Assembly: GCA_947374865.1 (NCBI GenBank)
Contig: CANCDR010000019.1
Span: forward strand, 1 to 47,078
Reading direction: 5' to 3'
Length of the DNA stretch: 47,078 nucleotides
Origin: Oxalobacteraceae bacterium
GTDB taxonomy: Bacteria > Pseudomonadota > Gammaproteobacteria > Burkholderiales > Burkholderiaceae_D
Shown here: positions 27,252 through 39,295 of the stretch, in pieces
Layout of the letters: each line of letters opens with the position of its first letter
How positions within the stretch are numbered: position 1 is the stretch's first letter
Position numbers and translations under genes: made by a program
Notes under the pieces: model-generated
What the model saw: only the letters and a program-made list of their open reading frames with translations
What the model was told of the DNA's origin: nothing
Databases searched by the model: none

Positions 27252-28208
27252 TTATTTTAACTGACCTTCGACCGAAGGATATTCGTTCCAGTGCAGCTTC
27301 TCGCGCAGCGTCGCAAAATAACTCCAGCCGGCCGGATGTAAAAAGGTAATCGTATGCTGTGAGCGACGCACCATGATGCGGTCACGCAGCTGCAGGCTGG
27401 CCAGGGACTGCATGTCGAAATTGACGCTGGTTTCACGGCCGTTGATCACTTCGATCAGGATATCGCTCGAATCAGGCAGCACGATCGGCCGGTTCGACAG
27501 CGCATGCGGCGCGATCGGCACCATCACCACCCCACCCAGACTGGGGTGCAAGAGCGGCCCACCAGCCGACAAGGCGTAGGCGGTTGAACCCGTCGGCGTG
27601 GCCACGATCAGGCCATCCGAGCGCTGGTTATACATGAAGCGGCAATCGACTTCGACGCGCAGTTCGAGCATGCCGGCACCAGCACCGCGCGACACCACGA
27701 CATCATTAAATGCCAGCGCCTGAAAGATTACCTGACCATCGCGCACGACTTCGCCCTGCAGCAGGCTGCGTTGTTCGGATTCGACTTTGCCATTCAACAT
27801 ATCGGTCAGCACCGGCATGACACGGTCGAGCGGAATGTCGGTCATGAAACCGAGCCGGCCCTGATTAATACCGATCAGTGGCACCGCATACGGTGCGAGC
27901 TGACGCGCCAAACCGAGCATGGTGCCATCGCCGCCGACCAGAATGGCGGCATCGGCCTGTTGACCAATTTGTTCGATCGAGACGGTCGTGTAGGCATCCA
28001 GTCCGCCGAGCAAGGCCGTCTGGGTCTCGATCAGTACCGTGCGTCCGCTCTGCTGCAGAAAGGCAGCGATTTCCGCCAGCCAGGGCGCATTGCCGACAGT
28101 CGGGTATTTACCGACCAAGGCAATGCTGCGGAACGCCTTGGCGAACGGCGCACTGGGCTTTGCATGAGCGCTTGGATTAGAGGTTGGATGAGAGGAATTA
28201 GGCAACAT
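27252..28208 (-). CDS. nadK: NAD kinase
   Basis: NadK phosphorylates NAD+ to NADP+. The 318-residue protein contains the diagnostic [11 protein letters not shown] (residues 92-102), [31 protein letters not shown] and the C-terminal [15 protein letters not shown]. The frame is open to 28388, but that region overlaps the divergent HAD gene. The ATG at 28208 gives the usual length with a short Ser/Pro-rich tail before [10 protein letters not shown]. Divergence from the HAD/hrcA pair and the nadK-recN-hemH-grpE order are common in Burkholderiales. Confidence 0.95.
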   Translation of the reverse strand: MLPNSSHPTSNPSAHAKPSAPFAKAFRSIALVGKYPTVGNAPWLAEIAAFLQQSGRTVLIETQTALLGGLDAYTTVSIEQIGQQADAAILVGGDGTMLGLARQLAPYAVPLIGINQGRLGFMTDIPLDRVMPVLTDMLNGKVESEQRSLLQGEVVRDGQVIFQALAFNDVVVSRGAGAGMLELRVEVDCRFMYNQRSDGLIVATPTGSTAYALSAGGPLLHPSLGGVVMVPIAPHALSNRPIVLPDSSDILIEVINGRETSVNFDMQSLASLQLRDRIMVRRSQHTITFLHPAGWSYFATLREKLHWNEYPSVEGQLK

Positions 28209-28253
28209 CTCAGGATTAGACCATAATTTGCCCTTCGAACACCAAGGGTAGCG

Positions 28254-28982
28254 ATGCACACGACGATTAAATTCACCCAAGCCGGCGCGATCAAGGCGGT
28301 ATTGTTTGATCTTGACGACACACTCTGGCCCATCTTGCCAGTGATCCGCCATGCAGAAAATACCTTGCACGGCTGGCTGCTTGAGCACGCGCCAGTGGTG
28401 GCTGGCGAATTTTCCAGTGCCCGTTTGCGCGCCATGCGCGAAGCCTTGTTACTGGCTGAACCTCGTTATCACATCGACTTATGGAAGCTGCGGCATACGG
28501 TGCTCAGTGAGGCCTTCCGTCACTGCCGCACCGACCTCGCCCTGGTCGATCGAGCCATGGACGTATTCAGCCATGCACGCAATGCGGTCACGCCGTTTGA
28601 CGATGTCGTGCCTGGCCTGCTGCGTCTGGCCAAGCGCCACCGACTGGGCTCGATCTCGAACGGTCAGGCTGATTTAGCGCAGATCGGTCTGGCCCATCAT
28701 TTTTCGTATTCGATCGCGGCCCACCAGTCTGGCTGCGCCAAACCCGATCCGGCGATTTTTCTTGGTGCCTGTGAGGCGATGGGCGTGCTGCCGGCTGAAA
28801 CGGTGTACGTGGGCGACGATCTGCGGCTCGACGTGGAAGGCGCGCAAAAGGCGGGTCTGCGCGGCGTCTGGATGAAGCGCGATGGCTTGGCCGATAACAC
28901 GCAGGTGCCAGACCACATCGTGCCGGATGCCGTCTGTGGTTCGCTCATTGAGCTCGAGATCTGGTTACAATCAGCCACGTAG
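28254..28982 (+). CDS. HAD-superfamily hydrolase (haloacid dehalogenase-like)
   Basis: This 242-residue cytosolic HAD hydrolase has motif [13 protein letters not shown] (nucleophile Asp19, acid/base Asp21), motif II ISNGQ, Lys in the [10 protein letters not shown] motif III and [18 protein letters not shown] as motif IV. A helical cap lies between motifs I and II, so it is a subfamily IA phosphatase. The substrate is unknown; phosphoglycolate-like or nucleotide phosphatases are possibilities. An AAGG ribosome-binding site precedes the ATG. It is divergent from nadK and upstream of hrcA. Confidence 0.88.
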   Translation: MHTTIKFTQAGAIKAVLFDLDDTLWPILPVIRHAENTLHGWLLEHAPVVAGEFSSARLRAMREALLLAEPRYHIDLWKLRHTVLSEAFRHCRTDLALVDRAMDVFSHARNAVTPFDDVVPGLLRLAKRHRLGSISNGQADLAQIGLAHHFSYSIAAHQSGCAKPDPAIFLGACEAMGVLPAETVYVGDDLRLDVEGAQKAGLRGVWMKRDGLADNTQVPDHIVPDAVCGSLIELEIWLQSAT

Positions 28983-29075
28983 TCACTGGCGATGGCACAG
29001 CCGATTGCACAGACAAGGCGAATATATTGCACTCAGGCTCTTTCATCCCTCGCAAGCCTCGCATAGAATAAGACT

Positions 29076-30113
29076 ATGCAACTTGATGCCCGTGCCCAAA
29101 CCCTACTCAAAGCGCTTGTCGAACGTTATATCGTTGACGGCCAGCCGGTGGGTTCGCGCGCGCTCTCCAAGATTTCTGGTCTCGAACTGTCGCCGGCGAC
29201 GATCCGCAATATCATGTCCGATCTGGAAGAGATGGGCTTCGTCGCCAGTCCGCATACCTCGGCCGGTCGGGTGCCCACCCCGCGCGGCTACCGGGTATTT
29301 GTCGATACCCTGCTGACGGTGCAAACGCTGGATGAAACGCTGCTGGAAAATCGCCTCGAATACCGCCTGCATTCGCCGACACAAAATACTTCGCCCAACA
29401 AGATTATCGCCAACGCCGCACAGGTCTTGTCGTCACTGTCGCATTTTGCCGGCGTGGTGCTGTCGCCACGGCATGAGTCGGTATTTCAGCATATCGAATT
29501 TTTACGCCTGTCTGAAAAACGCATCCTGCTGGTGATCGTTGCCCCGGGTGGCGACGTGCAAAACCGGCTCCTGCTGACTGAGGCCGATTACACGCCAGCG
29601 CAGCTGATCCAGGCTGCCAACTATATTAACCAGCATTTTGGTGGCTTGTCGTTTGAGGATGTACGGCTGCGTTTGCAGGGCGAATTGCGTGAGTTACGCG
29701 ACACCATGACGGCGCTCATGCAGGCCGCCGTTGAGGCTGGCAGTGACGCCATGAACGAAGGGGATGGGGTGGTGATTTCCGGTGAGCGTAATTTACTCAG
29801 CGTCTCTGATCTCTCATCGAACATGACATCGCTGCGCCGCATGTTCGACATGTTCGAACAGAAAACCGATCTCATGCAATTGCTCGATGTGTCGAGCAAG
29901 GCGTCTGGCGTACAAATCTTTATCGGCGGCGAATCACAGTTAGTTCCCATGGATGACATGAGCATCGTCACCGCTCCCTACGCAGTGCACGGCAAGATCG
30001 TCGGCACCCTGGGCGTCATCGGCCCCACCCGCATGGCCTACGAACGAGTCATCCCGATCGTCGACATCACCGCCAAGCTGCTGTCGAATGCATTGAGTCA
30101 GCAAGCGCAATAA
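29076..30113 (+). CDS. hrcA: Heat-inducible transcription repressor HrcA
   Basis: HrcA binds CIRCE operators and represses chaperonin genes until heat stress. The 345-residue protein has the N-terminal winged helix ([37 protein letters not shown]), the [18 protein letters not shown] signature, a GAF-like middle and the C-terminal [20 protein letters not shown]. No CIRCE sequence is visible upstream of hrcA, grpE, dnaK or dnaJ in this window, so its target is probably the groESL operon elsewhere, with the DnaK set left to sigma-32. Confidence 0.95.
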   Translation: MQLDARAQTLLKALVERYIVDGQPVGSRALSKISGLELSPATIRNIMSDLEEMGFVASPHTSAGRVPTPRGYRVFVDTLLTVQTLDETLLENRLEYRLHSPTQNTSPNKIIANAAQVLSSLSHFAGVVLSPRHESVFQHIEFLRLSEKRILLVIVAPGGDVQNRLLLTEADYTPAQLIQAANYINQHFGGLSFEDVRLRLQGELRELRDTMTALMQAAVEAGSDAMNEGDGVVISGERNLLSVSDLSSNMTSLRRMFDMFEQKTDLMQLLDVSSKASGVQIFIGGESQLVPMDDMSIVTAPYAVHGKIVGTLGVIGPTRMAYERVIPIVDITAKLLSNALSQQAQ

Positions 30114-30172
30114 GACTTTCCGCTCATTTGCAGCGCTATCCCGTTAATTATTTTCTACGCAAACAGGTGTTT

Positions 30173-30532
30173 TCAAGCCGTATGATCGCGCCGTCCCAAG
30201 CCCTCGGCGATGAAAGCCATCACAAGTGTATTGAGCGAGACGCCCTCATATTTTGCCCGCAATGCAAGCTGTGCATGAATCGTTTTGGGCACACGAGCGA
30301 CGAATTTACCAGAAGCGACCCCGCCACTGTTGGGCGAAGGAATAGGAAACCCTTTTGCGCTCAGTGCTGCAATCGTCGCCTTCAAAGCATCTTGACCGCT
30401 GGCGATAGCCTCCTCAACTGTTTCACCGTCGGCGATGCAATCAGAAAAATCAGGATAGGAAATCAGGAATCCTCCCCCTTCACTCGCCGACAATGGACGA
30501 ATTTCAAACGGATAGTCATTTGGCTTTTTCAT
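30173..30532 (-). CDS. hicB: HicB-type antitoxin
   Basis: This 119-residue antitoxin of the HicAB type II system has an N-terminal partial RNase H-like fold (FEIRPLSASEGGGFLISYPD, CIADGETVEEAIASG) that neutralises HicA. The C-terminal ribbon-helix-helix (GKFVARVPKTIHAQLALRA, VSLNTLVMAFIAEGL) should bind the operon promoter. It starts 3 bp after the hicA stop, with an AGGA ribosome-binding site inside the end of hicA. The toxin-first order is standard for hicAB. Confidence 0.92.
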   Translation of the reverse strand: MKKPNDYPFEIRPLSASEGGGFLISYPDFSDCIADGETVEEAIASGQDALKATIAALSAKGFPIPSPNSGGVASGKFVARVPKTIHAQLALRAKYEGVSLNTLVMAFIAEGLGRRDHTA

Positions 30533-30535
30533 GAC

Positions 30536-30763
30536 TTATGTTCCTTTAACCAATGCGAGAAACTTTTTGATGTAAATGGGCTTAATCGGGCGGTGCGCCG
30601 GTACCGGCAGCGTTTTCCCGTCATTACGAACAAATACGCAATGACTTGTACCTTCTTGGCGCCAGTCGATACCGTGCTGTCGGGCCACTGTTTGCAGCTG
30701 CTCAATACGCCAATCGAGCGGATTATTCCGCATCGAATGAAGCATTTTGATGGCCGTATTCAT
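30536..30763 (-). CDS. hicA: HicA-type mRNA interferase toxin
   Basis: This 75-residue toxin is predicted to cleave mRNA and halt growth when free of HicB. The double-stranded-RNA-binding-like fold is visible as NNPLDWRIEQLQTVARQHG, GTSHCVFVRNDGKTLPVPAH (with the catalytic His in GTSH) and the PIKPIYIKKFLALV tail. The first ATG (30763) lies only 7 bp after the -10 box, so the message would be almost leaderless; internal Met7 and Met11 also lack ribosome-binding sites. The gene appears intact. Confidence 0.9.
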   Translation of the reverse strand: MNTAIKMLHSMRNNPLDWRIEQLQTVARQHGIDWRQEGTSHCVFVRNDGKTLPVPAHRPIKPIYIKKFLALVKGT

Positions 30764-30770
30764 CAGCTAA

Positions 30771-30799
30771 ATAGTATTACCCGTAACATCATATGTCAA
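30771..30799 (-). promoter_or_regulatory. hicAB promoter with overlapping dyad
   Basis: On the minus strand a perfect -35 TTGACA (30794-30799) and the -10 TACTAT (30771-30776) are 17 bp apart. The spacer holds GTTACGGGTAAT, whose TTAC/GTAA halves form a small dyad that HicB could bind. The expected transcription start is at about 30764, next to the hicA ATG. Confidence 0.72.
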
Positions 30800-30858
30800 T
30801 CAAAGCTTGGCTTGGAATCGACGGCAGTCCAAAGATACCAACATCACCCCAAATCAGC

Positions 30859-31401
30859 CTATTTCGCCTTGTTTTGCGCGGCCCACTTTTTTACTGCGGC
30901 CATGGTTTTGCTGACGTGTTCGGCGGGATCCATGTTGGTGTATTCGTAAATCACCTGACCGGCGGGGGAAATCACGTAGGAGGTACGGTTAGCATAATTG
31001 GTCTTGAAGAGCAGGACCGAATCGTAGGCTTTCATGATTTTTTGGTCGGTGTCGGCGGCGACGGCAAATTTACTACTGCACTCGCTGACCGAAAATTTAT
31101 TCAGGGTGTCGATGGTGTCGTTCGATACGCCGACCACCGTGGCGCCATAGGTTTTGTATTCGTCGACCGCTTCGGCAAAGGTATGCGCCTCAATCGTGCA
31201 GCCTTGGGTGAAGGCAGCAGGATAAAAGTACAACACGACCGGGCCTTTTTTGAGGGTGTCAGCGAGTGAGAAGGTAAATTCCTTACCGGCGAACGAGGCT
31301 TGGGTCGTGATCGCCGGGGCTTTATCACCGGTTTTGAGGGCGGCGCAGGCTGGCAGGGCAAAGCCGAGGGCAAGGACGGCGCAGGCAAAAAGTTTTTTCA
31401 T
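30859..31401 (-). CDS. Exported peroxiredoxin (BCP/PrxQ-like)
   Basis: This 180-residue thiol peroxidase reduces H2O2 and organic peroxides. A signal peptide (MKKLFACAVLALGFALPACA) is predicted to send it to the periplasm; Cys19 makes a lipoprotein form conceivable, though the -2 Pro is atypical of a lipobox. The AhpC/TSA domain has the peroxidatic Cys68 in YPAAFTQGCTIEAH and a candidate resolving Cys108 in SVSECSSKF. The frame is open to 31443 but the ATG at 31401 begins the signal peptide. Its position next to fur suggests a link between iron and peroxide defence (inference). Confidence 0.85.
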   Translation of the reverse strand: MKKLFACAVLALGFALPACAALKTGDKAPAITTQASFAGKEFTFSLADTLKKGPVVLYFYPAAFTQGCTIEAHTFAEAVDEYKTYGATVVGVSNDTIDTLNKFSVSECSSKFAVAADTDQKIMKAYDSVLLFKTNYANRTSYVISPAGQVIYEYTNMDPAEHVSKTMAAVKKWAAQNKAK

Positions 31402-31520
31402 GGTGTCTCCCGAATAAAAAAATGTCATTTTTGATACTACCATCGATTATTCTTGCTTGCTGAGAAGGCAGTGCCAGGCAGTGCGAGGCATTGGCGTACA
31501 GATATGCCCGACGTGCTGCC

Positions 31521-31949
31521 TCACCGCCGGTGTGCACAGGCTTTTTTAGTACAGTGACCGTACAGCGCCAGCGCATGGTCAGCGATCTCAAAGCCGCGTG
31601 CACGGGCGATTTCCTGCTGTCGGTGCTCGATATCGGCATCAAAAAATTCTTCTACCAGACCGCAGTCGAGACAGACCAGATGGTCGTGATGCGAACCCTG
31701 ATTGAGCTCAAAGACCGCCTTACCGCTTTCAAAATGATGGCGATGCAGCAGGCCAGCTTGCTCAAACTGGGTCAGCACACGGTAGATCGTTGCAAGTCCG
31801 ACATCCATTTGATCGGCCAGCAGAATGTTGTAAATGTCTTCGGCGCTCAGGTGACGCACCGTGCTGGTTTGGAAAAGATCCAGAATTTTCAGACGCGGCA
31901 AGGTCGCTTTGAGCCCGCTGGCTTTCAGTTCGGAGGGATTGTTCGGCAT
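31521..31949 (-). CDS. fur: Ferric uptake regulator Fur
   Basis: Fur represses iron-uptake genes when loaded with Fe2+. The 142-residue protein has the winged helix ([43 protein letters not shown]), the metal-site [16 protein letters not shown] and the C-terminal CTKKAC, giving the CxxC and CxxxxC pairs seen in Fur. The upstream frame extension to 32009 overlaps the promoter, and the ATG at 31949 gives the usual start. The gene is divergent from bamE, as in most beta- and gammaproteobacteria. Confidence 0.95.
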   Translation of the reverse strand: MPNNPSELKASGLKATLPRLKILDLFQTSTVRHLSAEDIYNILLADQMDVGLATIYRVLTQFEQAGLLHRHHFESGKAVFELNQGSHHDHLVCLDCGLVEEFFDADIEHRQQEIARARGFEIADHALALYGHCTKKACAHRR

Positions 31950-31979
31950 GTTATTGGTCGAAGGTGGATGACTTGCTTT

Positions 31980-32009
31980 ATCATATAGCGTTTTAGCACT
32001 CCTGCTCAA
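31980..32009 (-). promoter_or_regulatory. fur promoter
   Basis: On the minus strand TTGAGC (32004-32009) and TATGAT (31980-31985) are 18 bp apart, about 30 bp upstream of the fur ATG. No clear Fur box (GATAATGATAATCATTATC-like) overlaps it. Confidence 0.55.
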
Positions 32010-32027
32010 TTTTTGAGACCTCTACTT

Positions 32028-32588
32028 ATGCGTATGCTGTCCGCCCGCCTCGCCGCTGTCCTCCTGTCCCTGACCGTTTCCATCGGATTGAATGGCTGTT
32101 CGACCCTCAGTTCCTGGACGCCCAATGTGTTCGACACCAAAACCACCGCTGTCGACGATGGCAAAAACGGATTGCAGACCTCCAAGGAACGGCGCTTCCT
32201 CGGTGTTTTGTCGCCTTACCGGGTCAATATTCAGCAAGGTAATTTCGTCTCGCGTGAAATGGTGGCCCAGGTCAAAGAGAACATGAAGAGCAAGGAAGGC
32301 ATGACCATGGAGCAGGTGCGCTTCGTCATGGGCACGCCGCTGATTAACGATATTTTCCACGAAGACCGCTGGGATTATGTGTTTCGCCTTGAGAGCAGCA
32401 GCGGCGATATTATCCTCAGCCGCGTGACAGCCTACTTTGCCGGTAACCGCCTGATTTCTCTGGATGGCGGCGATATGCCAAACGAAAAGAACTACCTGGC
32501 CCTGATCGCTGGCACCGAGCCGGCGCCACCGCCACCGCCAGAAACCGATGGCTTGAACAGCCCGAAAAAAGACAAGAACGGTAAATAA
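32028..32588 (+). CDS. bamE: Outer-membrane assembly lipoprotein BamE
   Basis: BamE (SmpA/OmlA) is a small lipoprotein of the BAM complex that inserts beta-barrel proteins into the outer membrane. The 186-residue precursor has a signal peptide ending in the lipobox LNGC (Cys24). The conserved RVNIQQGNFVSREMVAQ, MTMEQVRFVMGTPL, WDYVFRLES and YFAGNRLISLDGG follow. The Pro-rich C-terminal tail (APPPPPE) followed by a Lys-rich end is an extension seen in betaproteobacteria. The ATG at 32028 is chosen over a TTG at 32013. It is divergent from fur and 15 bp before dapB. Confidence 0.93.
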   Translation: MRMLSARLAAVLLSLTVSIGLNGCSTLSSWTPNVFDTKTTAVDDGKNGLQTSKERRFLGVLSPYRVNIQQGNFVSREMVAQVKENMKSKEGMTMEQVRFVMGTPLINDIFHEDRWDYVFRLESSSGDIILSRVTAYFAGNRLISLDGGDMPNEKNYLALIAGTEPAPPPPPETDGLNSPKKDKNGK

Positions 32589-32603
32589 TCTTCGGGGCAC
32601 AAG

Positions 32604-33413
32604 ATGACGCACATGAAAATCGCAGTCGCCGGCGCTTCCGGCCGTATGGGCCGCATGTTGATCGAAACCATCCTCGCTGCCGACGACGCTAGTCTGGTCG
32701 GCGCGCTCGATATCGCCGGCGCACCCGGACTCGGCAGCGATGCCGCAGCCTTTTTGGGAACGCCGTGTGGCGTGACCATCACTGCCGATTTTTCACAAGC
32801 TTTGGCACAGGCGGATTTCCTGATTGACTTCACCCGCCCGGAAGGCACGCTGCAGCACCTGGCGTATTGCGCTGCGCATGGCGTAAAAATGATTATTGGA
32901 ACCACCGGCTTTGACGCCGCCGGCAAGGCCGCCCTCAAAGCCGCCGGCGAAAAAGTTGCTGTGATGTGCGCGCCCAATATGAGCGTGGGCGTCAACGTCA
33001 CCATGAAACTATTGGAGATGGCGGCCAAGAATTTTTCGCAAGGCTATGACATCGAAATCATCGAAGCGCATCACCGGCACAAGGTCGACGCACCCTCGGG
33101 CACCGCCTTGCAGATGGGCGAAGTGATTGCCAGCGCCTTGGGACGCGATCTCAAAAAAGTCGGCGTGTTTGCCCGCGAAGGCGTGACCGGCGAGCGTGAT
33201 CCTTCATCGATCGGCTTTGCCAATATTCGCGGTGGCGATATCGTCGGCGACCATACGGTCCTGTTTGCCGGCATCGGCGAACGCATCGAAATCACCCATA
33301 AGTCTTCTTCCCGCGTCACCTATGCTCATGGCAGTTTGCGTGCAGCGCGCTTCCTGGTCAATCAGTCGACCGGCTTGTTCGACATGCAGGACGTGCTGGG
33401 CCTGCGCAGCTAA
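32604..33413 (+). CDS. dapB: 4-hydroxy-tetrahydrodipicolinate reductase
   Basis: DapB reduces hydroxytetrahydrodipicolinate with NAD(P)H on the route to diaminopimelate and lysine. The 269-residue protein has the Rossmann motif [14 protein letters not shown] and [12 protein letters not shown]. The family signature is [20 protein letters not shown], and [14 protein letters not shown] also matches. Either ATG (32604 or 32613) is possible; 32604 is preferred because of the GGGG seven bases upstream. It follows bamE closely and precedes the exbBD pair. Confidence 0.95.
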   Translation: MTHMKIAVAGASGRMGRMLIETILAADDASLVGALDIAGAPGLGSDAAAFLGTPCGVTITADFSQALAQADFLIDFTRPEGTLQHLAYCAAHGVKMIIGTTGFDAAGKAALKAAGEKVAVMCAPNMSVGVNVTMKLLEMAAKNFSQGYDIEIIEAHHRHKVDAPSGTALQMGEVIASALGRDLKKVGVFAREGVTGERDPSSIGFANIRGGDIVGDHTVLFAGIGERIEITHKSSSRVTYAHGSLRAARFLVNQSTGLFDMQDVLGLRS

Positions 33414-33437
33414 TCCAAGCGCCGAGAAAGCCACATC

Positions 33438-34118
33438 ATGAACCAAGAAAGCGTCTTGCTGCACTACTGGGCCCAGGGCGATACGGTGTCGCGCCTGGTG
33501 ATGGCGGCGCTCCTGCTCATGTCGCTAATGAGTTGGTACTTCATTCTGGCGAAAAGCTGGAGCACCCAACGCGCGCGTGGCAGCAGTGCTGCCGTCAATG
33601 CATTCTGGGACGCGCCAAGTTATGCCGATGGACTCGCGCTGCTACGCGCTGCTGATACTGAAAAGCTGTATGCTCCTCTGGCGCAGCAGGCGGCAAAATT
33701 GGCGCAAATGCAGGACAGGGATGCGGCCGGGTATTCATCACTCACTACCCGCACCCTGCGAAGAGAAATCGATCAAGTCGTCACCCGCCTTGAGGCCGGC
33801 CTGACTGTCCTGGCCTCCATCGGTGCCACCGCGCCTTTTGTGGGCCTGCTCGGCACCGTGTGGGGGATTTACCATGCCCTCACGGCGGTATCTCTGGCAG
33901 GCACCATGCAGCTCGATAAAGTCGCCGGACCAGTAGGCGAAGCGCTGATCATGACGGCTCTAGGCCTGACGGTCGCGATCCCCGCTGTGTTGGCCTATAA
34001 CGCCTTCAATCGTACGAACCGGCTATGCATGGCGACGCTGGACGCCTTTGCCCACGATCTGCAGGCCTATCTGCAGGCCGGTGTCTGGCAAACCGTACCC
34101 GCCGGGAGCGAAACTTAA
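33438..34118 (+). CDS. exbB: MotA/TolQ/ExbB proton channel protein
   Basis: This 226-residue inner-membrane protein pairs with ExbD to convert proton-motive force into work for TonB-type (or Tol-type) uptake. It has one N-terminal helix (LVMAALLLMSLMSWYFIL), a cytoplasmic region, and the paired C-terminal helices with LASIGATAPFVGLLGTVWGI and ALIMTALGLTVAIPAVLAYN, the family signature. ExbB is favoured over TolQ because neither TolA nor TolB is near, but no tonB is adjacent either. exbD starts 1 bp after its stop. Confidence 0.88.
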   Translation: MNQESVLLHYWAQGDTVSRLVMAALLLMSLMSWYFILAKSWSTQRARGSSAAVNAFWDAPSYADGLALLRAADTEKLYAPLAQQAAKLAQMQDRDAAGYSSLTTRTLRREIDQVVTRLEAGLTVLASIGATAPFVGLLGTVWGIYHALTAVSLAGTMQLDKVAGPVGEALIMTALGLTVAIPAVLAYNAFNRTNRLCMATLDAFAHDLQAYLQAGVWQTVPAGSET

Positions 34119-34119
34119 T

Positions 34120-34551
34120 ATGCGCTTTGGCAGCTTTGGACGCCAGAACGACGCGCCACCGATGGCCGACATTAACGTCACGCCGATGGTCGACGTGATG
34201 CTGGTGTTGCTGGTGATTTTTATTATTTCAGCGCCGCTGTTAAGTAACAGCATTCGCCTTGAATTACCCCAGGCCGCAGTCAAGGCTGCACCCCAGCCGG
34301 CGGCGGCAGTCACGGTCGCTATTCTTGCCTCCGGTGCACTGTATTGGGACACCGAACTAGTCACGGCGAACGAACTGACCAGCCGCATGAATGCGGCAGC
34401 GCGCGAGGCTAGTCCACCTGAATTGCAGCTGCGCGCCGACAAAGCCACGCGTTATGAATGGATTGCTCAGGTCATGGCGGCGGCGCAAAACGCTGGTCTG
34501 GAAAAAATTGGCTTCATTACCCTGCCCGAAGCACAAAAAGGATCCCCCTGA
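34120..34551 (+). CDS. exbD: ExbD/TolR family biopolymer transport protein
   Basis: This 143-residue inner-membrane partner of ExbB has a short cytoplasmic N-terminus with ADINVTPMVDVMLVLLVIF, in which the membrane Asp carries protons. A single helix and a periplasmic domain follow. The ATG at 34120 is chosen over the open frame from 34048, which overlaps exbB; a GGGAG site lies about 11 bp before it. Its stop overlaps the start of the barstar-like gene by one base (TGATG), so the three genes are probably translated together. Confidence 0.88.
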   Translation: MRFGSFGRQNDAPPMADINVTPMVDVMLVLLVIFIISAPLLSNSIRLELPQAAVKAAPQPAAAVTVAILASGALYWDTELVTANELTSRMNAAAREASPPELQLRADKATRYEWIAQVMAAAQNAGLEKIGFITLPEAQKGSP

Positions 34552-34877
34552 TGGCCACCGTTACACTGGATGGCGAGCGGATTGACGATGCCGCCGCATT
34601 TCACGCCGCCTCACAAGCCGCCTTTGGATTTCCGGATTTCTATGGCCACACCATGGACGCCTGGGTCGACTGCCTGAGCTACCTGCGCGACGACGACGCC
34701 ATGTCTTCCATCCGGCTGGGCGAACAGGAAGTTCTGACGATTGAACTGCTGCACGCCGACGCGCTGCGCCAAAAAGCGCCCGAGCTGCTCGAAGAAATCG
34801 GCTTCCTGGTCGAGGCGATCAATGAGCGCTATGACGACTATGGTGAACAGCCGGCCCTCAAATTGGTTCTGCGCTAA
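34551..34877 (+). CDS. Barstar-family (barnase inhibitor) protein
   Basis: This small acidic protein of 108 residues matches the barstar fold. The start (VTLDGERIDDAAAFHAA) corresponds to the first strand and helix, and AFGFPDFYGHTMDAWVDCLS is the diagnostic helix-loop. In barstar that segment (PDYYGRNLDALWD-like) contacts the ribonuclease active site. The C-terminal VLTIELL and LEEIGFLVEAINERYDD complete it. No barnase-type ribonuclease is encoded in the window, so this is an orphan inhibitor or has another partner. It is coupled to exbD by a one-base overlap, which is unusual for an immunity gene. Confidence 0.82.
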   Translation: MATVTLDGERIDDAAAFHAASQAAFGFPDFYGHTMDAWVDCLSYLRDDDAMSSIRLGEQEVLTIELLHADALRQKAPELLEEIGFLVEAINERYDDYGEQPALKLVLR

Positions 34878-37613
<2,736 letters not shown>

Positions 37614-37640
37614 TTTTTTTTAACGCGCAACGGATCTCAC

Positions 37641-38174
37641 ATGTCACGACCAGACGGATGCTTGGTAACGTTCAGGCGCACTGGAATCCTCGGTGCGCTG
37701 TTGGCTATGGCGCTGCTACTGAGCGCCTGTGGCTTTGCGCTGCGCGGCAGCACACCGCAGTCGGCGCTGCCGTTCAAGGATGTGTATCTGGCGTTTCCGG
37801 CTAACTCGCCGCTGGGTACCGAGCTGCGGCGCTATTTACGCGCCGATACGCGTCTCAATCTGGTGAGCGCACAGACACTGGCCGAGGCCAGCGTCGAACC
37901 CCTCAGCGAGACGCGTAGTAAAGCGGTACTTAGTCTGAATACCCAGGGTCGTGTGCGGGAGTTCTCCCTGTTCTATCGCTTCAGCTTCCAGGTCAAGGAC
38001 AACGCAAACAAACTACTTTTGCCACCGACCGAAATCGTCTTGCGACGGGATATCAGCTTTAATGAAACCCAGGCCATCGCCAAGGAAAAAGAAGAAGAGA
38101 TGCTCTACCGTGACATGCAAAGCGATCTGGTGCAGCAAATTCTGCGCCGCCTTGCAGCCATCAAGCCCCTCTGA
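37641..38174 (+). CDS. lptE: LPS-assembly lipoprotein LptE
   Basis: LptE plugs the LptD barrel and helps place lipopolysaccharide in the outer leaflet of the outer membrane. The 177-residue precursor has a signal peptide with lipobox LLSAC (Cys30) followed by the family opening GFALRGS. It continues with the conserved FKDVYLAFPANSPLGTELRRY and a C-terminal EEEMLYRDMQSDLVQQILRR. The N-terminal dozen residues before the hydrophobic core are long for a signal peptide. Its position between leuS and holA is the classic place for this gene. Confidence 0.92.
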   Translation: MSRPDGCLVTFRRTGILGALLAMALLLSACGFALRGSTPQSALPFKDVYLAFPANSPLGTELRRYLRADTRLNLVSAQTLAEASVEPLSETRSKAVLSLNTQGRVREFSLFYRFSFQVKDNANKLLLPPTEIVLRRDISFNETQAIAKEKEEEMLYRDMQSDLVQQILRRLAAIKPL

Positions 38175-38183
38175 GGAATCGCC

Positions 38184-39278
38184 ATGCAGCTGCGGATTGA
38201 TGCCCTCGATACTCACCTGACCAAGCCGCTCGCGCAGCTCTACGTCATCAGTAGCGACGAGCATTTGCTGGCCCAGGAAGCGGCCGACAAAATTCGCAAG
38301 GCCGCCCGCATGCAAGGCTTCAGCGAACGCGAAGTGCTGTCCGTAGAACGCAGTTTCAAATGGGGCGCCTTGCTGGCCGCGAACCAGTCGCAGTCGCTGT
38401 TTGGCGATAAAAAACTGATCGAACTGCGCATGCCGACCGGTAAGCCGGGTAAGGATGGCGGTCAGGCGCTGCAGTCCTACGCCGCTGATTTAAGTCCGGA
38501 TAACGTGACGCTCATCAGTCTGCCCAAGCTGGACTGGCAAACTGCCAAGGCGAGCTGGGTAGGTAGTCTGCAAAAGGCGGCGGTATATATCGAGATTGCC
38601 AATATCGAGCGCGCGCAGCTGCCGCAATGGCTTGGCCAGCGATTGGCCGCACAAGGACAAAGCGCAGAAAAAGCCGGATTGGATTTTATCGCCGAGCGGG
38701 TCGAAGGTAATTTACTGGCCGCGCATCAGGAAATCCAGAAACTCGGCCTGCTTCATCCAGCCGGCAAACTGAGCATGGAACAGATTCACGACGCCGTGCT
38801 CAATGTGGCGCGCTATGATGTTTTCAAGCTCAATGAAGCCATGCTGCAAGGCGACGTGGCGCGATTAGTGCGCATGCTCGAAGGCCTGCGTGGCGAAGGC
38901 GAAGCGCTGCCGCTGGTGCTGTGGGCCGTGGCGGAAGAAGTACGGACGCTGTTAAAACTCAAGCTGGGTATGAGCCAGGGCAAACCACTGGGCATGCTGC
39001 TCAAGGAATACCGTATCTGGGGTCCGCGCGAACGGTTAATGGAACCTGCGCTGCACAGAGTATCCCTGGCCACGCTAGAAACCGCACTGCAGGAAGCGGC
39101 GCAAGTCGACAAGATGATCAAGGGATTACGCGCGCCGCATTTTCTGGGGGATGCATGGGACGGCATGCTGCAAGTGGCGCTTAAAATTGCCCGTGACGAG
39201 CGACCAGCCAGGGCTGGCAAATCACCGGCACGTAGCAGTATCGGCAGCAGCAACACCAGTAAAACATATTCACAATGA
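38184..39278 (+). CDS. holA: DNA polymerase III subunit delta
   Basis: HolA is the wrench subunit of the clamp loader that opens the sliding clamp during replication. The 364-residue protein has the N-terminal [19 protein letters not shown], the [17 protein letters not shown] segment, [20 protein letters not shown], and [20 protein letters not shown] in the helical collar. Length is slightly above the E. coli 343. It starts 9 bp after lptE and its stop overlaps an upstream in-frame ATG of proA. Confidence 0.93.
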   Translation: MQLRIDALDTHLTKPLAQLYVISSDEHLLAQEAADKIRKAARMQGFSEREVLSVERSFKWGALLAANQSQSLFGDKKLIELRMPTGKPGKDGGQALQSYAADLSPDNVTLISLPKLDWQTAKASWVGSLQKAAVYIEIANIERAQLPQWLGQRLAAQGQSAEKAGLDFIAERVEGNLLAAHQEIQKLGLLHPAGKLSMEQIHDAVLNVARYDVFKLNEAMLQGDVARLVRMLEGLRGEGEALPLVLWAVAEEVRTLLKLKLGMSQGKPLGMLLKEYRIWGPRERLMEPALHRVSLATLETALQEAAQVDKMIKGLRAPHFLGDAWDGMLQVALKIARDERPARAGKSPARSSIGSSNTSKTYSQ

Positions 39279-39295
39279 CAGGCGAGTACGACACG

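Noticed and set aside
31993..32001. TTAGCACTC, one half of a CIRCE operator, in the fur-bamE gap
   Set aside because: The second half (GAGTGCTAA nine bases on) is absent and no heat-shock gene is adjacent.
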